From contig NZ_JAKJXE010000008.1 of NCBI RefSeq assembly GCF_021728295.1, positions 1 through 64,000 on the forward strand: a DNA stretch of 64,000 nucleotides, written 5' to 3'. A model generated the notes under the pieces. The model was not told the origin of the DNA. It did no database searches and saw nothing but the letters and a program-made list of their open reading frames with translations. The stretch's first letter is position 1, and each line of letters begins with the position of its first letter. The translations under genes were made by a program, and so were the position numbers. Positions 9,590 through 20,100 of this stretch are shown here, one piece after another. Source of the DNA: Pseudomonas petrae. Its GTDB lineage: Bacteria > Pseudomonadota > Gammaproteobacteria > Pseudomonadales > Pseudomonadaceae.

Positions 9590-10126
9590 TCAACGCGGTG
9601 GCTGGACAGGAGAAACCTTGATCAGCATGGCGAGGCTTCCGTTGTCCATGTAAGTAAGTTCTCCGTTTCTGACCCGGGTGGCCTGCCGCATGCGCTCGCT
9701 GGTCATCAGCACGCCGTGGCTGTCCAGCTGATTGACCCAGAAGTTCGCGTCGATGTCGGTAAAACGCGCCAGACCCAGGCTCACCGTGCCCTCGATGGGG
9801 AAGTGGCCGAACTGCTCCTGGCCGTCGCTGATCGCCACCTTGCTCGGCGCAGCGCTGAGGTCCTGTTGCCAGGCTTTGTGCAGCAGCACTTTATAGCCGT
9901 CGCTCGATTCCAGCTTGTTCACCAGACCGTCCAGCGCCGTGGGCGTCTGGCTGTCTGCGCCCAGCCGTTGCGCCCCGGCGGCCCAGTCTTCCGGCGCGGG
10001 TTGATTGGTGGCCGCCGGCTCGCCGTTCTGGCGGAACAGGATCAGTTCCACCTGATAGGCGCCATCGGCGAAGGCCGCAGGGGCAAACAGCACCAGCAGC
10101 AGGGTGAAGAAGCGGAACAGACGCAT
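9590..10126 (-). CDS. CsiV-family exported protein
   Basis: 178 residues beginning with a clear signal peptide (hydrophobic LFRFFTLLLVLFAPAAFA, cleavage after AFA) and then the CsiV-family motif YQVELILFRQ. The Vibrio namesake affects peptidoglycan assembly through a penicillin-binding-protein partner; whether that holds in Pseudomonas is not known to me. The ATG follows AAGGA at 7 bp and lies 9 bp after the mfd stop codon, giving an mfd-csiV-helicase operon. I recall the mfd/CsiV pairing from other pseudomonads. Confidence 0.8.
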   Translation of the reverse strand: MRLFRFFTLLLVLFAPAAFADGAYQVELILFRQNGEPAATNQPAPEDWAAGAQRLGADSQTPTALDGLVNKLESSDGYKVLLHKAWQQDLSAAPSKVAISDGQEQFGHFPIEGTVSLGLARFTDIDANFWVNQLDSHGVLMTSERMRQATRVRNGELTYMDNGSLAMLIKVSPVQPPR

Positions 10127-10135
10127 GGTGAATCC

Positions 10136-13100
10136 TTAAACCGATTTTTTGGAAGACGGCGGGGTCAAGCGTTCCAACAGCGCTTCCAGCGTGGCGAAAC
10201 GCTCCTCGGGACGCTCCATCGGCACCATGAACTTGAACAGCGTGGCGCCTTCGAACTTGTAGCGTTTGGGCTGGCTCTGGATCAGCTTGATCAGCGTCAG
10301 CGGGTCTACCGTGGTATCGGCCGCAAATTCAATGCGTCCACCCTGAGGCCCGGCGTCGACTTTCTTGATGCCCAGTTGCTCGGCCTTCAGCTTGAGCGAG
10401 GTCAGGCGCACCAGATTCTTGGTCGGATCCGGCAACAGACCGAAGCGGTCGATCATCTCGACCTGCAGGTCCTTGAGGCCTTCTTCGTCGGCGGCGTTGG
10501 CGATGCGCTTGTACAGAATCAGGCGCGTATGGACGTCCGGCAAGTAGGCTTCCGGAATCAGCCCCGGCACCCGCAGATTGATCTCCGGACCGCCACCCAG
10601 CGGTTGGTCGAGATTGGGCTGCTCGCCCTTGCGGATCGACTTCACCGCGCGTTCGAGCATTTCCATGTACAGGGTGAAACCCACCGCCTGAATCTGCCCG
10701 CTCTGGCCATCGCCCAGCAGCTCGCCGGCGCCACGGATTTCCAGGTCGTTGGTGGCGAGCACGAAGCCTGCGCCGAGGTCCTGGGTGTTGGCGATCGCCT
10801 CCAGACGCTTCTCGGCATCCGGGGTGATCTGCTTGCGCGGCGGCGTCAGCAAGTAGGCGTAGGCCTGGTGGTGACTGCGCCCGACCCGGCCGCGCAACTG
10901 GTGCAGCTGGGCCAGACCGAATTTGTCGGCGCGTTCGATGATGATGGTGTTGGCGCTCGGCACGTCGATGCCGGTCTCGATGATGGTCGAGGCGATCAGC
11001 ACGTTGAAGCGCTTGTGGTAGAAGTCGCTCATCACTTGTTCGAGATCGCGTTCGTGCATCTGCCCGTGGCCGATGCCGATGCGCGCTTCCGGCACCAGTT
11101 CGGCCAGGTCCGCAGCGCATTTCTCGATGGTCTTCACGTCGTTGTGCAGGTAGTACACCTGACCGCCGCGCAGCAACTCACGCAGCAACGCTTCTTTAAC
11201 CGTCGGCTTGTTCTGCTCCATGACGAAGGTGCGCACCGACAGCCGGCGCGCAGGCGGGGTGGCGATGATCGACAGGTCGCGCATGCCGGCCACCGCCATG
11301 TTCAGGGTGCGCGGGATCGGCGTCGCGGTCAGGGTCAGGATGTCGACCTCACTGCGCAGGGCCTTGAGCTGTTCCTTCTGGCGCACACCGAAGCGATGCT
11401 CTTCATCGATGATCACCAGCCCCAGGTTTTTGATCTTGACGTCGTCCTGCAGCAGCTTGTGGGTGCCGATGACGATGTCGATCTTGCCCTCGGCCAGGTC
11501 GGCCACGGCGGCGTTGATCTCTTTCGCCGATTTGAAGCGGCTCATCACTTCAACCGTCACCGGCCAGTCAGCAAAACGGTCGCGGAAACTGTTGTAGTGC
11601 TGCTGGGCGAGGAGGGTGGTCGGCACCAGAATCGCCACTTGCCGGCCGCCGTGTACGGCGATGAACGCCGCGCGCATTGCCACTTCGGTTTTGCCGAAAC
11701 CCACGTCGCCGCAGACCAGACGGTCCATGGGCTTGGGCGCGAGCATGTCGGCGCGCACGGCTTCGATGGTGGTCTGCTGATCCGGGGTTTCTTCGAACGG
11801 GAAGCCGGCACTGAACGTTTCGTAGTCCAGTTTCGGATCGGCGAAGGCATACCCTTCGCGAGCCGCGCGGCGGGCATAGATGTCGAGCAGCTCTGCGGCC
11901 ACGTCGCGCACCTGTTCGGCGGCCTTGCGCTTGGCTTTCTGCCAGGCTTCCGAACCCAGGCGGTGCAAGGGCGCGAGCTCGTCATCGCTGCCGGTGTAGC
12001 GGGCGATCAGGTGCAGGTTGGCCACCGGCACGTACAGCTTGGCCTCTTCGGCGTAGGCCAGCATGAGGAACTCGGCGACCTGATTCTCGACCTCCAGCGT
12101 TGCCAGCCCCAGATAACGGCCGACCCCGTGATCGATGTGCACCACCGGTGCGCCTTCACGCAGCTCGGCAAGGTTTTTGATCACTGCATCGCTGGCGTGG
12201 CTGTCGGCGCGCTTGTCGCGACGACGACGCTGCATGACCCGCTGACCGAACAGCGGGCTTTCCGCCACCAGCGCCAGCGCTGGCTGCTCCAGCACCAGGC
12301 CTTCGTCCAGCGGCGCGATGGTGATCGCCAGACGCTCCTTGCTGTCGACGAACTCCTGCCAGCTGTCCAGGGTTTTCGGGCGCAGCTTCAGGCGTTCGAG
12401 CAATTCCAGCAGCACTTCGCGGCGACCGGCAGATTCAGCGGTAAACAGCACGCGGCCGGGAAACTCGCCGAGGAACTTCGACAGCGCCGCCAGCGGTTGA
12501 CTGGCCTTGGCTTCGATCGCCAGATCAGGCAGCACCTGCGCCGGAAAACGCTCGCGGCCAACGCCGGTCTCGACGTCGTCCTGGCTGGCGACCACCCGCG
12601 GCCAATTTTTCAGGCGCGCGAAGCAGTCGTCGACCGGCAGAAACAGCTCGGCCGGTGGCAGCAACGGGCGTTCCGGGTCGACACGGCGCTCTTCATAGCG
12701 ATTGCGCACGTCCTTCCAGAACGTCTCGGCTGCCGCTTCGATGCCCGGCAGGGAAAACACCTGGGTGTCCTGGGGCAGGTAGTCGAAGAGCGTGGAGGTT
12801 TCTTCGAAGAACAACGGGATGTAGTACTCGATACCGGCGGGCGTGATGCCGCTGTTCAAGTCCTGGAAGATCGGGCTGCGGCGGAAGTCGACGTCGAAGC
12901 GCTCGCGGAAACGCGCCTTGAAACGCGTCACGGCTTCCTTCTGCAACGGGAATTCTTTCGCCGGCAACAGACGCACCGAATCGACCTTGTCGATAGAACG
13001 CTGGGTTTCCGGCTCGAACGTGCGCAGGGTTTCGATTTCGTCATCGAACAGGTCGATGCGGTAAGGCAGCTTGCTGCCCATCGGAAATAGGTCGATCAGC

Positions 13101-13600
13101 GCGCCACGGACGGTGAACTCGCCGTGCTCGTACACCGTGTCGACATAGCGATAGCCGCTGGCTTCAAGGCGGGTGCGCATGGCGTCGACGTCGAGCTTCT
13201 GGCCGACGTCGAGGACCAGGCTGCTGCCCAGCAGGAAACTGGTCGGCGCCAGACGGTGCAGGGCGGTGGTGATGGGCACCACCAGCACGCCGTGCACCAG
13301 CTCCGGCAGCCGGTAAAGGCTGGCGATGCGCTGAGAGATGATGTCCTGATGGGGCGAGAACAGATCGTAGGGCAGGGTTTCCCAATCGGGGAAATGCAGC
13401 ACCGGCAGATCCGGGGCGAAAAACTTCAGTTCCTGCTCCAGTCGCTCGGCGCTCTGGCTGTCTGCAGTGAGCAGCAGGGTGAAGCGTTTCGCGGCGCTGG
13501 CAGCCTCGGCGATGGCGAGACTCAGGGCGGCACCGGGGAGGTTACCCCAATGTTGTTTGCCTGCCGCAGCAGGCAGAATCGGAAGGCGCAGAACGGGCAC
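10136..13600 (-). CDS. mfd: transcription-repair coupling factor Mfd
   Basis: 1154 residues, the normal Mfd length. It releases RNA polymerase stalled at lesions and recruits UvrA. Layout: N-terminal UvrB-homology region (about 1-350), an RNA-polymerase-interacting domain beginning near LREGAPVVHIDHGVGRY (core HIDHGVGRY), and a RecG-like translocase with Walker A GDVGFGKT (631-638) and DEEH (D732). The TRG-type motif LRGRVGRS and a C-terminal regulatory domain follow. The start is GTG at 13600, giving the expected MPVLRLP N-terminus. It is divergent from gap. Confidence 0.95.
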   Translation of the reverse strand: MPVLRLPILPAAAGKQHWGNLPGAALSLAIAEAASAAKRFTLLLTADSQSAERLEQELKFFAPDLPVLHFPDWETLPYDLFSPHQDIISQRIASLYRLPELVHGVLVVPITTALHRLAPTSFLLGSSLVLDVGQKLDVDAMRTRLEASGYRYVDTVYEHGEFTVRGALIDLFPMGSKLPYRIDLFDDEIETLRTFEPETQRSIDKVDSVRLLPAKEFPLQKEAVTRFKARFRERFDVDFRRSPIFQDLNSGITPAGIEYYIPLFFEETSTLFDYLPQDTQVFSLPGIEAAAETFWKDVRNRYEERRVDPERPLLPPAELFLPVDDCFARLKNWPRVVASQDDVETGVGRERFPAQVLPDLAIEAKASQPLAALSKFLGEFPGRVLFTAESAGRREVLLELLERLKLRPKTLDSWQEFVDSKERLAITIAPLDEGLVLEQPALALVAESPLFGQRVMQRRRRDKRADSHASDAVIKNLAELREGAPVVHIDHGVGRYLGLATLEVENQVAEFLMLAYAEEAKLYVPVANLHLIARYTGSDDELAPLHRLGSEAWQKAKRKAAEQVRDVAAELLDIYARRAAREGYAFADPKLDYETFSAGFPFEETPDQQTTIEAVRADMLAPKPMDRLVCGDVGFGKTEVAMRAAFIAVHGGRQVAILVPTTLLAQQHYNSFRDRFADWPVTVEVMSRFKSAKEINAAVADLAEGKIDIVIGTHKLLQDDVKIKNLGLVIIDEEHRFGVRQKEQLKALRSEVDILTLTATPIPRTLNMAVAGMRDLSIIATPPARRLSVRTFVMEQNKPTVKEALLRELLRGGQVYYLHNDVKTIEKCAADLAELVPEARIGIGHGQMHERDLEQVMSDFYHKRFNVLIASTIIETGIDVPSANTIIIERADKFGLAQLHQLRGRVGRSHHQAYAYLLTPPRKQITPDAEKRLEAIANTQDLGAGFVLATNDLEIRGAGELLGDGQSGQIQAVGFTLYMEMLERAVKSIRKGEQPNLDQPLGGGPEINLRVPGLIPEAYLPDVHTRLILYKRIANAADEEGLKDLQVEMIDRFGLLPDPTKNLVRLTSLKLKAEQLGIKKVDAGPQGGRIEFAADTTVDPLTLIKLIQSQPKRYKFEGATLFKFMVPMERPEERFATLEALLERLTPPSSKKSV

Positions 13601-13716
13601 GGAAGTTAAAGCTCCAGGCGTTGCGGCAAAGCCGGGGAGTGTAACTAATCCGCAGAGACGCTGTCAGTTTTGTGCGCTCGCAATTATGTAGTGCTCCAGG
13701 TCGAGGAAAGTCTGGA

Positions 13717-13745
13717 TTGCTCATAAACAAAGGCCTGTGCATAAT
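13717..13745 (+). promoter_or_regulatory. candidate sigma-70 promoter of gap
   Basis: TTGCTC (13717-13722) and CATAAT (13740-13745) are separated by 17 bp and lie about 40 bp before the gap start. The -10 element matches five of six consensus bases, the -35 only three. Placement supports a start codon downstream at 13785. Confidence 0.4.
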
Positions 13746-13784
13746 GTAGTCCCTTTTTTCAGCCCCTACATGTGGAAGGTTCCC

Positions 13785-15233
13785 GTGACTCAGAAGCCCG
13801 ACCAGTGTCTTGGTGAATGGATCGATCGTGAAGCCCTCGCCGAGGCGATGATCCCGCTTATCGGTCAGCTCTACCGCAATAATAATGTGGTGAGTTCGAT
13901 CTATGGCCGCAGCCTGATCAACCGTTCAGTCATCGCAATTCTCAAGGCACACCGCTTTGCGCGTCACCGTCAAGCGGACGCCAGCGAGTTGTCCGTACAC
14001 GAGACTTTCCCCCTCGTCAAAGCCATGAGCGAGCTCAAACTGGGCGCCGCTTCGGTGGACCTGGGCAAGCTGGCCGTCAAGTTCAAGGCCGAAGGCAACG
14101 GCCGCACCCCTGAAGAATTCATCCGCGAAGAAATGGCCGAAGTCATTGGTCAGCAGAATTCCGGCGAGCGCAAAGGCACTGACGTCGTACTGTACGGCTT
14201 CGGTCGCATCGGTCGTTTGCTGGCGCGCATCCTGATCGAAAAAACCGGTGGCGGCGACGGCCTGCGTCTGCGCGCCATCGTGGTCCGCAAAGGCGCTGAA
14301 AACGATCTGGTCAAGCGCGCAAGCCTGCTGCGCCGTGACTCGGTCCACGGTCCTTTCGACGGCACCATCACCATCGATGAAGCCAACAACACCATCTGCG
14401 CCAACGGCAACCTGATTCAGGTGATCTACGCCAAGAACCCGGCCGAGGTGGATTACACCCAGTACGGTATCAAGGACGCGCTGCTGGTCGACAACACCGG
14501 TGTATGGCGTGATGCCGACGGTCTGGGCCAGCACCTGCAATGCCCGGGCATCGACCGCGTGGTCCTGACCGCGCCGGGCAAGGGCAAGCTGAAGAACATC
14601 GTGCACGGGATCAACCATCAGCAGATCACCGCCGATGACAAGATCATCTCTGCGGCATCCTGCACCACCAACGCCATCGTGCCGGTGCTCAAGGCGGTCA
14701 ACGACAAGTTCGGCATCGTCAACGGTCACGTCGAAACGGTTCACTCGTACACCAACGACCAGAACCTGATCGACAACTTCCACAAGGGCGATCGCCGTGG
14801 CCGCAGCGCCGCGCTGAACATGGTCATCACCGAAACCGGCGCGGCCACCGCTGCAGCTAAGGCACTGCCCGAGCTGGCCGGCAAGCTGACCGGCAATGCG
14901 ATCCGCGTTCCAACGCCGAACGTGTCCATGGCCATCCTCAACCTGAACCTGGGGACGGCAACCACGCGGGAAGAGATGAACGAGTACCTGCGCCACACGG
15001 CGCTGTATTCCGATCTGCACAAACAGATCGACTTCGTGAACTCCCTGGAAGTGGTCTCCACCGACTTCGTCGGCTCGCGTTACGCCGGCGTGGTGGATGC
15101 CGAAGCGACCATCGCGATGGATAACCGCGTTGTGCTGTACGTCTGGTACGACAACGAATTCGGCTACAGCTGCCAGGTGGTCCGCGTGATGGAAGAAATG
15201 ACCGGGGTCAACCCGCCAGCCTTCCCGAAGTAG
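13785..15233 (+). CDS. gap: long-form glyceraldehyde-3-phosphate dehydrogenase
   Basis: 482 residues; oxidises glyceraldehyde-3-phosphate with NAD(P). Compared with the usual ~335-residue enzyme it has an N-terminal helical extension of about 130 residues, as in the long Pseudomonas paralogue. The Rossmann motif YGFGRIGR starts near residue 135 and the catalytic Cys293 sits in SAASCTTNA, with the later WYDNEFGYS motif intact. The start is GTG at 13785 with GGAAGG 5 bp upstream; an upstream ATG at 13737 would overlap the candidate promoter. It is divergent from mfd and followed by a strong terminator. Confidence 0.92.
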   Translation: MTQKPDQCLGEWIDREALAEAMIPLIGQLYRNNNVVSSIYGRSLINRSVIAILKAHRFARHRQADASELSVHETFPLVKAMSELKLGAASVDLGKLAVKFKAEGNGRTPEEFIREEMAEVIGQQNSGERKGTDVVLYGFGRIGRLLARILIEKTGGGDGLRLRAIVVRKGAENDLVKRASLLRRDSVHGPFDGTITIDEANNTICANGNLIQVIYAKNPAEVDYTQYGIKDALLVDNTGVWRDADGLGQHLQCPGIDRVVLTAPGKGKLKNIVHGINHQQITADDKIISAASCTTNAIVPVLKAVNDKFGIVNGHVETVHSYTNDQNLIDNFHKGDRRGRSAALNMVITETGAATAAAKALPELAGKLTGNAIRVPTPNVSMAILNLNLGTATTREEMNEYLRHTALYSDLHKQIDFVNSLEVVSTDFVGSRYAGVVDAEATIAMDNRVVLYVWYDNEFGYSCQVVRVMEEMTGVNPPAFPK

Positions 15234-15276
15234 GTTGAAAGCAGCGGTAAGCTGCAAGCTGCAAGTTGAAGCAAAA

Positions 15277-15307
15277 AAAACGCCCCGAACCAGTCGGGGC
15301 GTTTTTG
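15277..15307. terminator. rho-independent terminator after gap
   Basis: Stem cgcccc-ga/tc-ggggcg flanked by an A-run on the left and TTTTT on the right, so it can work on both strands. An almost identical copy lies about 320 bp downstream. Confidence 0.85.
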
Positions 15308-15597
15308 TTGGTTGTTGTGCTCGGCGTAAGACCGGGCCATGCGCGGTCTCCTGTGGGAGCCGGCTTGCTGGCGAAGGCGCAGTGTCATCTAATATTGCAC
15401 ACACTGACCCAACGCATTCGCCGGCAAGCCGGCTCCTACAGGTCCTGACCTGACGCGGCTTCCGGATTCAACACCGATCACCTGTAGGAGCGCGCTTGCC
15501 CGCGATCGGGGCGTGTCAGCCGCTGGATACTTTGACTGACCCACCGTCATCGCGGGCAAGCGCGCTCCTCCAGTTGGCGTCGATGTCCTGCCGAAAC

Positions 15598-15634
15598 AAA
15601 AACGCCCCGAACCAGTCGGGGCGTTTTTGTTTTT
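15598..15634. terminator. second bidirectional terminator
   Basis: Same stem and loop as the terminator at 15277 (cgccccgaaccagtcggggcg), again between A- and T-runs. On the minus strand it ends the MFS transporter transcript. Confidence 0.85.
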
Positions 15635-15666
15635 ACTTGCAGCTTGCAGCTTGCAGCTTGCAGCGA

Positions 15667-16959
15667 TCAGCCGACCGCCGTCACGCCCTGAATCCGGGTC
15701 TGACCTTTGCGGAACAGCACCAGCGTGGCGATCAGGCCCAGCACCGCAGCGCCGCTCAGCCAGATGCCCGGTGCCGCTTTGTTGTCCAGCACGTGGATCA
15801 GGTAGGTACAGGCTGCGGGCGTGAAACCACCGAACGTCGCGGTCGCCAGGCTGTAGGCCAGGGAGAAGCCGGTGGTGCGCACTTCGACTGGCATGATCTC
15901 GGTGAGGGAAACCACCATCGCGCCGTTGTACGAGCCGTACAGGAAGGACAACCACAGCTCGACCATCAGCAGATTGACGAAGCTCGGGTTGGCGGTCAGC
16001 CAGGACAGGGCAGGGTACGCCGTGATGATTGCCAGAATGGTCGCCGCCAGCAGCAGGGGCTTGCGGCCGATTCGGTCCGACAGCGCGCCCATCACCGGCA
16101 GCCAGATGAAGTTCGAAATACCGACGCAGACGGTCACCAGCAAGCTGTCCAGATCAGACAGGTGCAGTTCGTTTTTGCCGAACGTCGGTGTGTAGGCGGT
16201 GATCAGGTAAAACGATACGGTGGTCATCACCACCAGCGCCATGCCGGCGATAACCAGACCGAAGTTCTGACCGATCGACTTGACCACTTCGCCCAGGCTT
16301 GGGCGGTGGTGCTGGGCGCGGGCTTCGAACTCAGGGGTTTCTTCGAGCGAACGACGGATAACGAAGATCGCCGGAACAATCAGGCAGCCAATCAGGAACG
16401 GCACGCGCCAGCCCCATTGGCCCATGTCTTCCGGGCTCAGCCAGTGGTTCAGAGCAACGCCCAGCAGACCGGCGAAAACCACCGCCGCCTGTTGGCTTGC
16501 CGACTGCCAGCTGACGAAGAAGCCCTTGCGGCCCGGCGTGGAAATCTCTGCCAGATAAACCGACACACCGCCCAGCTCAACCCCGGCCGAGAAGCCCTGC
16601 AGCAGACGCCCTATCAGCACCAGCAGCGGCGCGGCGACGCCCAGGGTCGCGTAGCCCGGCACGCAGGCAATCAATACCGTACCCATGGCCATCATCGCCA
16701 GCGTAATGACGAGACCTTTTTTCCGGCCGTGATGGTCGATGTAGGCGCCGAGGAAAATGGCACCCAGCGGGCGCATGAGGAAACCGGCACCGAAGGTCGC
16801 CAGCGACAGCATCAACGATGCGAATTCACTGTCGGCAGGGAAGAAGGTTTTGGCGATGGCTGTGGCGTAGAAGCCATAGACCATGAAGTCAAACATTTCA
16901 AGGAAGTTGCCGCTGACAACGCGAAATATCGCCTTGCCTTTGCCTGTGTTCGAGGCCAT
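15667..16959 (-). CDS. MHS-type MFS transporter, citrate/tricarballylate-like proton symporter
   Basis: 430 residues, twelve predicted membrane segments. It has the MFS loop-2/3 motif GAYIDHHGRKKGL and a second copy, GALSDRIGRKPLL, in the second half. The N-terminal VVSGNFLEMFDFMVYGFYA is characteristic of the metabolite:H+ symporter branch that includes citrate (CitA) and tricarballylate (TcuC) carriers. It probably imports a tricarboxylate with protons. The ATG at 16959 is the natural start at the first conserved residue. No tcuAB-like catabolic genes adjoin it, so the substrate is an inference from family resemblance. Confidence 0.8.
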   Translation of the reverse strand: MASNTGKGKAIFRVVSGNFLEMFDFMVYGFYATAIAKTFFPADSEFASLMLSLATFGAGFLMRPLGAIFLGAYIDHHGRKKGLVITLAMMAMGTVLIACVPGYATLGVAAPLLVLIGRLLQGFSAGVELGGVSVYLAEISTPGRKGFFVSWQSASQQAAVVFAGLLGVALNHWLSPEDMGQWGWRVPFLIGCLIVPAIFVIRRSLEETPEFEARAQHHRPSLGEVVKSIGQNFGLVIAGMALVVMTTVSFYLITAYTPTFGKNELHLSDLDSLLVTVCVGISNFIWLPVMGALSDRIGRKPLLLAATILAIITAYPALSWLTANPSFVNLLMVELWLSFLYGSYNGAMVVSLTEIMPVEVRTTGFSLAYSLATATFGGFTPAACTYLIHVLDNKAAPGIWLSGAAVLGLIATLVLFRKGQTRIQGVTAVG

Positions 16960-17148
16960 CTGGAATTACTCACTTAGGCTGTCTAGCTGGGGGATCCGTT
17001 GTATTTATGCGTCCTCTGCTGCGGCGCCCGAGCTTGGCCTCGCGTACCGCAGATTTGTAACGATATGTGTAAAGCTGGCGGTTGGCAATCAGAACCCCCT
17101 GCGCAGCGACCACATGCCTCCCGCTGCACCTGCGTAAAAACAATATCT

Positions 17149-20100
17149 ATGTATCCCACCGATGGCCTCACTCCCGGTTTAACTCCGCAAATTCTCTCAG
17201 CACCTGACAGGCCCCTGAGCGATCCTCGATCCATTGCACGAGTTAACTGGCAAATGAGCTCAAACATTAATCTGATCGCTGCGTTTTCCCAGCGACCGAC
17301 CTTGCAGGATGTCGCGATCAAGCAGCTGCATTGCGCACTGCAACAACAATTTCCGAACCTTGAAATCGATCCCGAGATTTGCGTCATCACCCGAATCGCC
17401 TCTGACGGCAGTCAGCGCGCGGAAACGCTGTTCAGAAATCTGCAGCAGGTATTCCTGACGGGCAAGACTCCACGCTGGCGTGCCGAGACCAACACACTTG
17501 TCATCAATCCCGCCGCTCAGGGCGCCACCGCGACACCGATTGATTTCGATCAGTTGAATATTCTTGCGGATACGGTTGCTCTGGCGCTGAACGAACAGTT
17601 TCAGCAGGCGCTGGTGGATTTCTGGGGAGCGCCGGCAGCAGATGGACAAACCCCATGGGCGCAGCTCGCCGATGTGTTGAAGAAGGGCTATCTGAAGGCG
17701 TTAGGCGACACCCTGGGGCTGCACGAAAACGAGGGCGATTTCCTGCGTCCCATCGCCTCGTTTTCCGATCAGACCCAGCGCAATTTCATGGTGAATCTGG
17801 ACCAGGTCCATCCGGACGATGTCATTCGCGCGTGCATACCTCAGGCAGTAGACGCTTCTTCACCGGCGTCAGTGCTGGCCGTGCTGGCGGTTACCGGTCT
17901 CTGGGGCGGCACGGAGATGTTTTTCACCTGGCAGTCGCCGGGTCTTGTCGTCAGGCATGGCTCGCTGACTGATCTGATGGCCAGCATCGATACTTCGCCG
18001 TCAGCCACCCCGCCCGAAACCTGGACGCTGCGCGAGGTTAAGGGCGATCTGTTCTACGCGCTGGCCCAGTCGATACTGGCCCATCAACTGCAGCAGATTG
18101 CCCGGCTGGACCACGCCGACGCGGAGGATTTTGCTGATCTGGATCGCCGTATGGCCGTTGCCACCGACATCACGCCTTTTCTGCTCCCCGCCTTCCCCGG
18201 GATGGAAAGCCCCGAAACCCTTCCGGACTGGTTGCGCAACGTCAGCGTTGCCGACCGAATTGATTTCAGCCGTCGAATGATTGCTGTGGCGAGCGCGTCG
18301 GCAGGGGCAGGGAGTACCTTTAACGAAGACATTCCGCCATTGCTCGATTACGCCAGCCAGCAACTGCAGCGTGAAATGCTCACCGATCACCCGGAGGCCG
18401 CAGATCTGCTGATCGCGGATCTGGACGTCATTATCCGCACAGTGGTCGCCGCCGCGATTCCCAGCGGTGGTCAGGTGGTCGCCTCGGGCCTGGTCGAACC
18501 GGTACGCATGAGCCTCGCCGAGTTTGCTCTGGAAAATCTTTCCGGCGAGCCGGCCGGTGCGCTGCACGTTGTGCACAGGGACGGCACCCCGGCGCCGGAC
18601 TGGTTCAGCGCCGATTATCTGCGGCTGCTGGTGTGTCAGGTGGACATCGGGCGCCACTACCCCGCGCTGCTGAAGAGGGTTCTCGTGACTGACCCCGCTG
18701 AATCTGGCAAGCGCCAGGCGGCGTACATCGACCAGCTTCGCGCTCAGCTGCCACTGCAGGCGCTGGCGCTGAAGCTACGTAGCGAGGGGCAGTTTTGCGA
18801 CAGCGCCTATCAGCAAGTTGCCGCCCTCGTGAGGCCTCCGGAGCAGCGCCCTTCAGCGCTGCGCAACACGACCCTGCGCCCGCTGGCCTTCCACGCAACG
18901 GTCGGGTCGCAGGCGGATGAGGTCGCTAACATGTTCGTGATCGGTGATCGCGATACGACCAGAGGACCGGTGCTGCTGTACCGGCCGTTTTCGCATCAGT
19001 CGCTGACCGAGTTCACGTCCTGGGGTGCACTGCGTACCGCGATTGTCGAGCCGGGTGAGCTGCACGACGAAGTGCTGACCTGGATGGACGATCACGCGCG
19101 GCAGGTGTATGCCAATGGCGGGTTCGATCAGCCTCACATCGTGCGCTTCGGCCAGGGTTCGGAGTTCGCGCCCCTCGAAACCCCGTCGCCCGCGCAGTTG
19201 GCTGTCGATGAAGTGGTGGGTGATCCACTGATTGCGCTGTTCAAGGCCAACGCGTCCGCGCTGATCCAGCTGGCGGACAGGCAGTCCACCTCCAACGCCG
19301 AAAGCCGCTGGGCGTTGCTCAAACGTGGCGGCTGGCTGGCGCTGGAGACCATCATGCCGTTTATCTCCGGACCGGTGGGTAATGCGCTGTGGCTGGTGCA
19401 AATGATGAACGAAGCGCAAGGGGTCCTGGCCTCTGAGCGCAATGCCAACGCCAGTGCTCGCGCAGAGTCCATGGGCAACGTGCTGCTCACCGTGGTGATG
19501 CTGTTGCTGCACAGCACGCAGGGCAAGCGGGTCAGCCCGGTGCGCGGGCGAGCAGCGGGGCTTGCACGGGCGAATCTGGCTGGCTTGTTTACAGCGCAAC
19601 TGCCGCAGCGAGTACCTGAGCCGGTGCCCGCTGTGGAGCCCGACCCGCTGCCCGGCAGAGCGAGAGCACGGCTGGATTACTCCTGGTCGCGAGCCGATCT
19701 GAGCCTGACAGCCGACCAGCAGGCTGCGCTGCAAGCGTTTGAAATCCTGCCGGCGCCTTTGCTGCCTGATCCTTCACGCGCCGCCGGCACGCAGGGGCTG
19801 TATGAGCTGAATGGCGCGTGGTACGCGCGCATCGATGGCGCGGTGTACAGGGTTCAGGCCAGCGACGACGTGCAAATTGTCGACCCGCGCAACGATGAAC
19901 CCACCGGGCCTTGGCTTGCGCGGGATGGCGAGGCCTGGCGCCTGGACCTGACCCTGCGCCTTCGCGGCGGCGGTCCCAAGCGCAGTGCCCGGCAGTTGGC
20001 GCTGGAAAACGCCGCCCGGCTCAAGTTGGCCCTGGCGGAGAAGTCCGAGCTGCTGAAGCGCCAGACCGATTTGTACGGCAGGATTGTGGAGAACGACAAC

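Larger units (their letters stand above)
15251..15664. repeat. composite inverted array: heptamers, duplicated terminators, REPINs
   Basis: This gene-free stretch has mirror organisation. Two copies of GCTGCAA (15251-15264) stand at the left and four copies of the complementary TTGCAGC (15637-15664) at the right. Inside these lie two near-identical terminators (15277-15307 and 15598-15632). In the middle are two REPINs of different families, GGAGCCGGCTTGCTGGCGAA type (about 15354-15446) and GGAGCGCGCTTGCCCGCGAT type (about 15484-15572). It separates gap from the convergent transporter gene. Confidence 0.85.

Noticed and set aside
9440..13090. 1216-codon open frame on the + strand
   Set aside because: Antisense shadow of mfd with no recognisable domain.
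13926..15404. 492-codon open frame on the - strand
   Set aside because: Antisense to gap; its start lies in REP sequence.
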